From Dehalococcoidia bacterium UBA2158 (GTDB lineage Bacteria > Chloroflexota > Dehalococcoidia > Lucifugimonadales > UBA3495), in NCBI GenBank assembly GCA_002328185.1, contig DCWQ01000035.1, forward strand, positions 1 through 9,207: DNA of 9,207 bases, read 5' to 3'. The translations under genes were made by a program, and so were the position numbers. Positions 6,088-9,207 of this stretch are shown here, piece after piece (position 1 is the first letter of the stretch; each line of letters starts with the position of its first letter). The notes under the pieces were generated by a model. That model was not told where the DNA came from. It searched no databases and saw only the letters and a program-made list of their open reading frames with translations.

Positions 6088-8964
6088 ATGCGGAAATCGA
6101 TGACGTTATTGCCAATGACGCTGCTGTTGCTGGCGTTGGTTGCGGTAGCTTTCTTCTCCAATCAGAGCACTATTCATGCGGAAGACGACCACGGCGACTA
6201 CCGATTCACATCCACCAACCTGAGCATCGGTTCAGGCGCGGTGTCCGGTGTCATCGACCCGTCCGACATCCTTTTCGATGTCGATTACTTCTCATTCTTG
6301 GCCCAGAGGGGGGTCAGTTACACATTCGTGCTTGATGAGACCACGGTGGTGGACGCCAACATATCCATAATCAACTCCCTGGCCCGTGGCAACGGCAGTT
6401 CACCCGAGCAAGACCTTACCGTGTCAGGCGGCCAGAAGACGGTTACCTGGATCGCCCGGACCACCGACACTTATTACGTCGAGGTCTCAGGCACGATCAA
6501 TAACTTCGATGGCTCTTTCTATCTGGGCAATTACACCCTCAGTGGGTTCGAAGACACCCGTTTCATGGACCGTCATTCCGACGAGACCAACGGCGCCACT
6601 CAGATATCTGCCGGCGACATCTACCAAGGCGCTGTCAGTCCCTGGAGCAACCAGCCCAGCCTGACCAACACCGTTGACGGTGGAGACGATACCGACTACT
6701 TCTCTTTCCAGGCGCAACGGGGCGTGAGATACAACCTTGAGGTCGACTTGGGAACCTCCGAAGGCGTCGAACTCGCCATTCAGACCGCCTTCACCGGAGT
6801 CGAGAAGACCAACGACGGCATTAGCAACACCCTTAGTTGGATATCACCCCGGAATGACACTTACTTCATCGCCGTGACCGGCACAACCCGTGTCCGCGAT
6901 TCCAGTGGCACCTACGCCATCAAGCTGAACGCCGAGGCAGCCCTGCTCGACCAGCACTCCCAGACATCCGCTGGCGCTACCGTGGTCAGTTTTGGCAACT
7001 CCCATCAGGGTTCCATCAGCCCCGCCGATGACCTGGACTATTTCTCCTTTCCCGCCCTGAGAGGCGTCAGATATATGCTGGATGTCACCTTGGGCACCGC
7101 CGACGGCATCAACCTAACTGTGGTCGACTCCGGCGGCACCAGCCTGGCTTCCAACGGGGGCGTGGGTACGACCCTCGAATGGCTCTCACCAGCCAACGGG
7201 AACTTCCTGGCAGTGATGTCAGGGTCTCCCCATGTGCCAAACGTCATCGGCACCTACTCCTTGAACCTGAGCATCGACAACACGCTGCAGGACCACCACG
7301 GCGATCTCCCTGGCATCGCCTCCGTCCTAAGCTTCGGCAACGCTCATCCGGGCGCGGTTAGCCCGGAGACCGACCGGGACTATTTCTCATTCCTGGCCGA
7401 AAGAGGTATAAATTATTCCTTGGAACTGGAGCTCATCTCCACCAACGGCGCGGTCATCTCCATCGAAAACGCCGCCGGAGATACCCTGAGCAGCACCAAC
7501 GGCTTGGGCACGGGCCTAGGTTGGACCTCGGCCAGCACGGGTTTGTTCTACGTTGTGGTATCCCACTCACCCCAAGCCACGCAGGGCGTCGGGTCTTATG
7601 CCTTGACAGTATCCGCCAACACCAGCTTGGAAGACCGCCACCTGGACACGGCCGCCATCGGCACTCCGTTGAGCTTTGGCACCGTCTACCAAGGAGCGAT
7701 CAGTCCCCGAACGGATTTAGATTTCTTCACTTTTCCCGCCCGACGCGGTGTGGAGTATCTACTCGACCTGACCTATGGGTCGGCGTCAGCAGTTTCATTA
7801 GAGGTAAATAACGTGGACGGCAGCGCCGATACAGGCGCTCGCAACTTCGGCGAGAGCAACATTGTGCTTTGGACCGCCCCCGACACGGCCACCTATTTCG
7901 TTAAGATCGCGGCATCGGCCTTGGCGGACCAACCCACTGGGACCTACTCGCTGAAGGTCACTCCGGACACGACCTTACAGGACCGGCATAGCGACAGCGC
8001 CCCCGACGGTACACGCATCGGATTTGGCAATGCTATCGCCGGCGCCATCAGTCCCACCAGTGACTACGACTACTTCCAATTCCTGGCTGAGAAGGACATC
8101 GCCTATACAGTCGATGTCAGACCCGGAACGGTGGAAGGGGTCCGGTTCTCTGTAGAGAACGCACTCGCCGGGTTCACCACATCCAACTTCGGACTGGAAC
8201 AATCTTTGGAGTGGACAGCTCCTGAAGCAGGTTGGTACGTACTGGCCTTGTCCGCTTCGGGCCGAGTGGCCGACCCCACCGGCACCTACCTGATCACCAT
8301 CAACCGCCAGGGCGACGTTCGCCCCGAAACGCCCAAGGTAATCGACCCGATTCCCGACGAGCCCGACCAGACGCCACTGCCTAGAATTACCGGCCCTATC
8401 GGAACGGCCTTGATGCTTGAGTCCAGGGTTTCGCCTTTGGGCAGCATCGTCCGGGTGCCTATAACATTGAACCAGGCGGAGAGTATCACAAGTCTGGGAT
8501 TCACCTTGAACTACGATCCTGACTCCCTCCGGGTGGTCAACGTGGAGCGAGGGTCGCGGCTGACGCCGAAATCCTTCAGCTTCGATGCCGACGATCTGGG
8601 TCAAGTCCAGTTTGGGTTTGCCGTGGCTAAAGGCACTGGCTCTGGAGGGACCGCAGCAGTGGTCGAGTTCCAGGTAGTCGGCCCGGAGGAAACGGTAAGT
8701 CCCCTCACGCTGTCCGATGCCCTGGTAAACCACAACTCCGAAACACCGTTGACGATGGAGTTGGTGGGCGCTGACTTTAAGGTCGGCCCCAGGATCCGAG
8801 GTGACGCCGACGGCGACAGCCGAGTCACCACGTTGGACGCCCTGCAAGTTCTAAGGATGGCGTCCGACCTCCAGAAGATAGACCTGGCCTTGGACGTCAA
8901 TAATGACGGCAAGATAACCATCGACGACGCGCGAATCATTCTGAATATGGCCCGGCCGAGTTAG
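6088..8964 (+). CDS. Secreted protein: six PPC-like repeats, cohesin-like domain, C-terminal dockerin
   Basis: The 958-residue product begins with a signal peptide (MRKS, then a Leu/Val/Ala-rich core; likely cleavage after HA at residue 31). Residues 32-741 are six beta-sandwich units of 110-129 residues related to bacterial pre-peptidase C-terminal (PPC) domains. Each has a D-x-H-x-D-like start, an 'isP..D.DYFsF.A.RGV.Y' core and a 'GtY.L.v' last strand. A Pro/Asp-rich linker follows (about 742-771). Then comes a cohesin-like domain (about 772-900; note the GSIVRVPITL and LGFTLNYDPDSLRV strands). Last is a type I dockerin (903-958) with two calcium loops: Asp906, Asp908, Asp910, Asp917 and Asp936, Asn938, Asp940, Asp947. 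No hydrolase or other catalytic domain is seen, so the role is structural or adhesive: a surface scaffold or binding protein held together by cohesin-dockerin contacts. It has its own promoter and leader, and a partial gene follows 11 nt after it. The ligand is unknown. Confidence 0.9.
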   Translation: MRKSMTLLPMTLLLLALVAVAFFSNQSTIHAEDDHGDYRFTSTNLSIGSGAVSGVIDPSDILFDVDYFSFLAQRGVSYTFVLDETTVVDANISIINSLARGNGSSPEQDLTVSGGQKTVTWIARTTDTYYVEVSGTINNFDGSFYLGNYTLSGFEDTRFMDRHSDETNGATQISAGDIYQGAVSPWSNQPSLTNTVDGGDDTDYFSFQAQRGVRYNLEVDLGTSEGVELAIQTAFTGVEKTNDGISNTLSWISPRNDTYFIAVTGTTRVRDSSGTYAIKLNAEAALLDQHSQTSAGATVVSFGNSHQGSISPADDLDYFSFPALRGVRYMLDVTLGTADGINLTVVDSGGTSLASNGGVGTTLEWLSPANGNFLAVMSGSPHVPNVIGTYSLNLSIDNTLQDHHGDLPGIASVLSFGNAHPGAVSPETDRDYFSFLAERGINYSLELELISTNGAVISIENAAGDTLSSTNGLGTGLGWTSASTGLFYVVVSHSPQATQGVGSYALTVSANTSLEDRHLDTAAIGTPLSFGTVYQGAISPRTDLDFFTFPARRGVEYLLDLTYGSASAVSLEVNNVDGSADTGARNFGESNIVLWTAPDTATYFVKIAASALADQPTGTYSLKVTPDTTLQDRHSDSAPDGTRIGFGNAIAGAISPTSDYDYFQFLAEKDIAYTVDVRPGTVEGVRFSVENALAGFTTSNFGLEQSLEWTAPEAGWYVLALSASGRVADPTGTYLITINRQGDVRPETPKVIDPIPDEPDQTPLPRITGPIGTALMLESRVSPLGSIVRVPITLNQAESITSLGFTLNYDPDSLRVVNVERGSRLTPKSFSFDADDLGQVQFGFAVAKGTGSGGTAAVVEFQVVGPEETVSPLTLSDALVNHNSETPLTMELVGADFKVGPRIRGDADGDSRVTTLDALQVLRMASDLQKIDLALDVNNDGKITIDDARIILNMARPS
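6181..8310 (+). repeat. Six tandem PPC-like domain repeats inside the exported protein
   Basis: Unit boundaries, taken at the D-x-H motif: 6181-6567, 6568-6948, 6949-7290, 7291-7632, 7633-7980 and 7981-8310 (129, 127, 114, 114, 116 and 110 residues). The best conserved part is the DYFSF-x-A-x-RGV core. Unit 2 has an insertion before this core (SPWSNQPSLTNTVDGGDDTDYF), and unit 6 has drifted (EKDIAY in place of RGV-x-Y). The units resemble one another as proteins but not as near-identical DNA, so the duplications are old. Confidence 0.88.
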
Positions 8965-8975
8965 GGGAGCAGATC

Positions 8976-9207
8976 ATGCGCTGGATGTTGGAAGTTACAT
9001 ATATCGGGTTGATAACCAGTTGGAAATGGGTAATGGGTTCAACAGTTGTTGTTGTCGCCCTGATCGGTCTTCTGTTCGGCATCGGGGTCTTTGGCGGCGG
9101 CGGCGAAGACGGGGGCACGAATCCGCCCTCTATGGCCGTATCACCAATGCCCACACCGGCGGCTAAGCCCAGTCCCACCTTGGCGCCAAGGCCGGTGCCA
9201 ACCTCGG
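8976..9207 (+). CDS. Single-pass membrane protein with Pro/Thr-rich stalk (3' partial)
   Basis: An open frame runs from ATG 8976 to the window end without a stop (77 full codons). GGGGAG at 8964-8969 gives a strong ribosome binding site at good spacing, overlapping the last base of the previous stop codon. The visible part has a short amino end with Trp and Lys (MRWMLEV, SWKW), one hydrophobic segment (about residues 21-39, VVVVALIGLLFGIGVF), a Gly run, an acidic patch (GEDGG) and then a Pro/Thr/Ala/Ser-rich stretch (SPMPTPAAKPSPTLAPRP). This looks like a signal-anchor followed by an extracellular stalk. No functional domain is reached before the sequence ends. Coupling to the cohesin/dockerin gene suggests a joint envelope role, by inference. 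Confidence 0.75.
   Translation, partial: MRWMLEVTYIGLITSWKWVMGSTVVVVALIGLLFGIGVFGGGGEDGGTNPPSMAVSPMPTPAAKPSPTLAPRPVPTS

Noticed and set aside
6181..8310. Tandem repeats as a CRISPR array or DNA-level satellite.
   Set aside because: The periodicity is 330-390 bp, in frame, and conserved as protein rather than as DNA.
7975..8847. A 290-codon minus-strand open frame.
   Set aside because: It is antisense to the well-supported repeat/cohesin gene, has no ribosome binding site evidence and no recognisable domain; typical of high-GC antisense frames.

Overview
The window is high-GC bacterial DNA, except for one A/T-rich intergenic stretch near 5900, and every recognisable gene is on the + strand. 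The gene content suggests a Chloroflexota genome of the Dehalococcoidia/SAR202 kind: a B12 acyl-CoA mutase, a CoA ligase and an acyl-CoA dehydrogenase together, a lyase-like NHL propeller, and a large secreted protein with cohesin and dockerin domains. This placement is inferred from gene content only; there is no rRNA or marker gene here.

Left part (1-5609) is a catabolic gene string. A 5'-truncated NHL beta-propeller gene (1-858) resembles peptidyl-hydroxyglycine lyase. A near-perfect 39-bp palindrome follows (875-913). Then come four tightly spaced genes: the large subunit of a coenzyme-B12 acyl-CoA mutase (929-2551), its B12-binding small subunit (GTG start at 2554), a PaaK-like AMP-forming acyl-CoA ligase (2997-4409) and an isovaleryl-CoA-dehydrogenase-type flavoenzyme (4431-5609). 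The main result is in the mutase. At the positions that set substrate choice it has Ile62, Asp89 and Gln180, where methylmalonyl-CoA mutase has Tyr, Ala and Arg. That is the signature of 2-hydroxyisobutyryl-CoA mutase (HcmA), not of methylmalonyl-CoA mutase. A ligase, a tertiary-carbon mutase and an isovaleryl-CoA dehydrogenase in a row suggest a small pathway that activates a branched acid with a tertiary or quaternary alpha carbon, rearranges the skeleton to a linear or less branched CoA ester, and oxidises it. 2-Hydroxyisobutyrate and pivalate are the two best candidate substrates.

Middle part (5610-6087) is non-coding. It holds a long hairpin at 5735-5771, a near-consensus sigma-70 promoter (TTGACT, 17 bp, TAAAAT) at 5900-5928, and a leader of about 150 nt with several stem-loops ending in a strong GGAGG ribosome binding site.

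Right part (6088-9207) is a surface or secretion unit. A 958-residue exported protein has a signal peptide, six tandem PPC-like beta-sandwich repeats, a Pro-rich linker, a cohesin-like domain and a C-terminal type I dockerin. It is followed after 11 nt by the start of a gene for a single-pass membrane protein with a Pro/Thr-rich stalk, cut by the window end.
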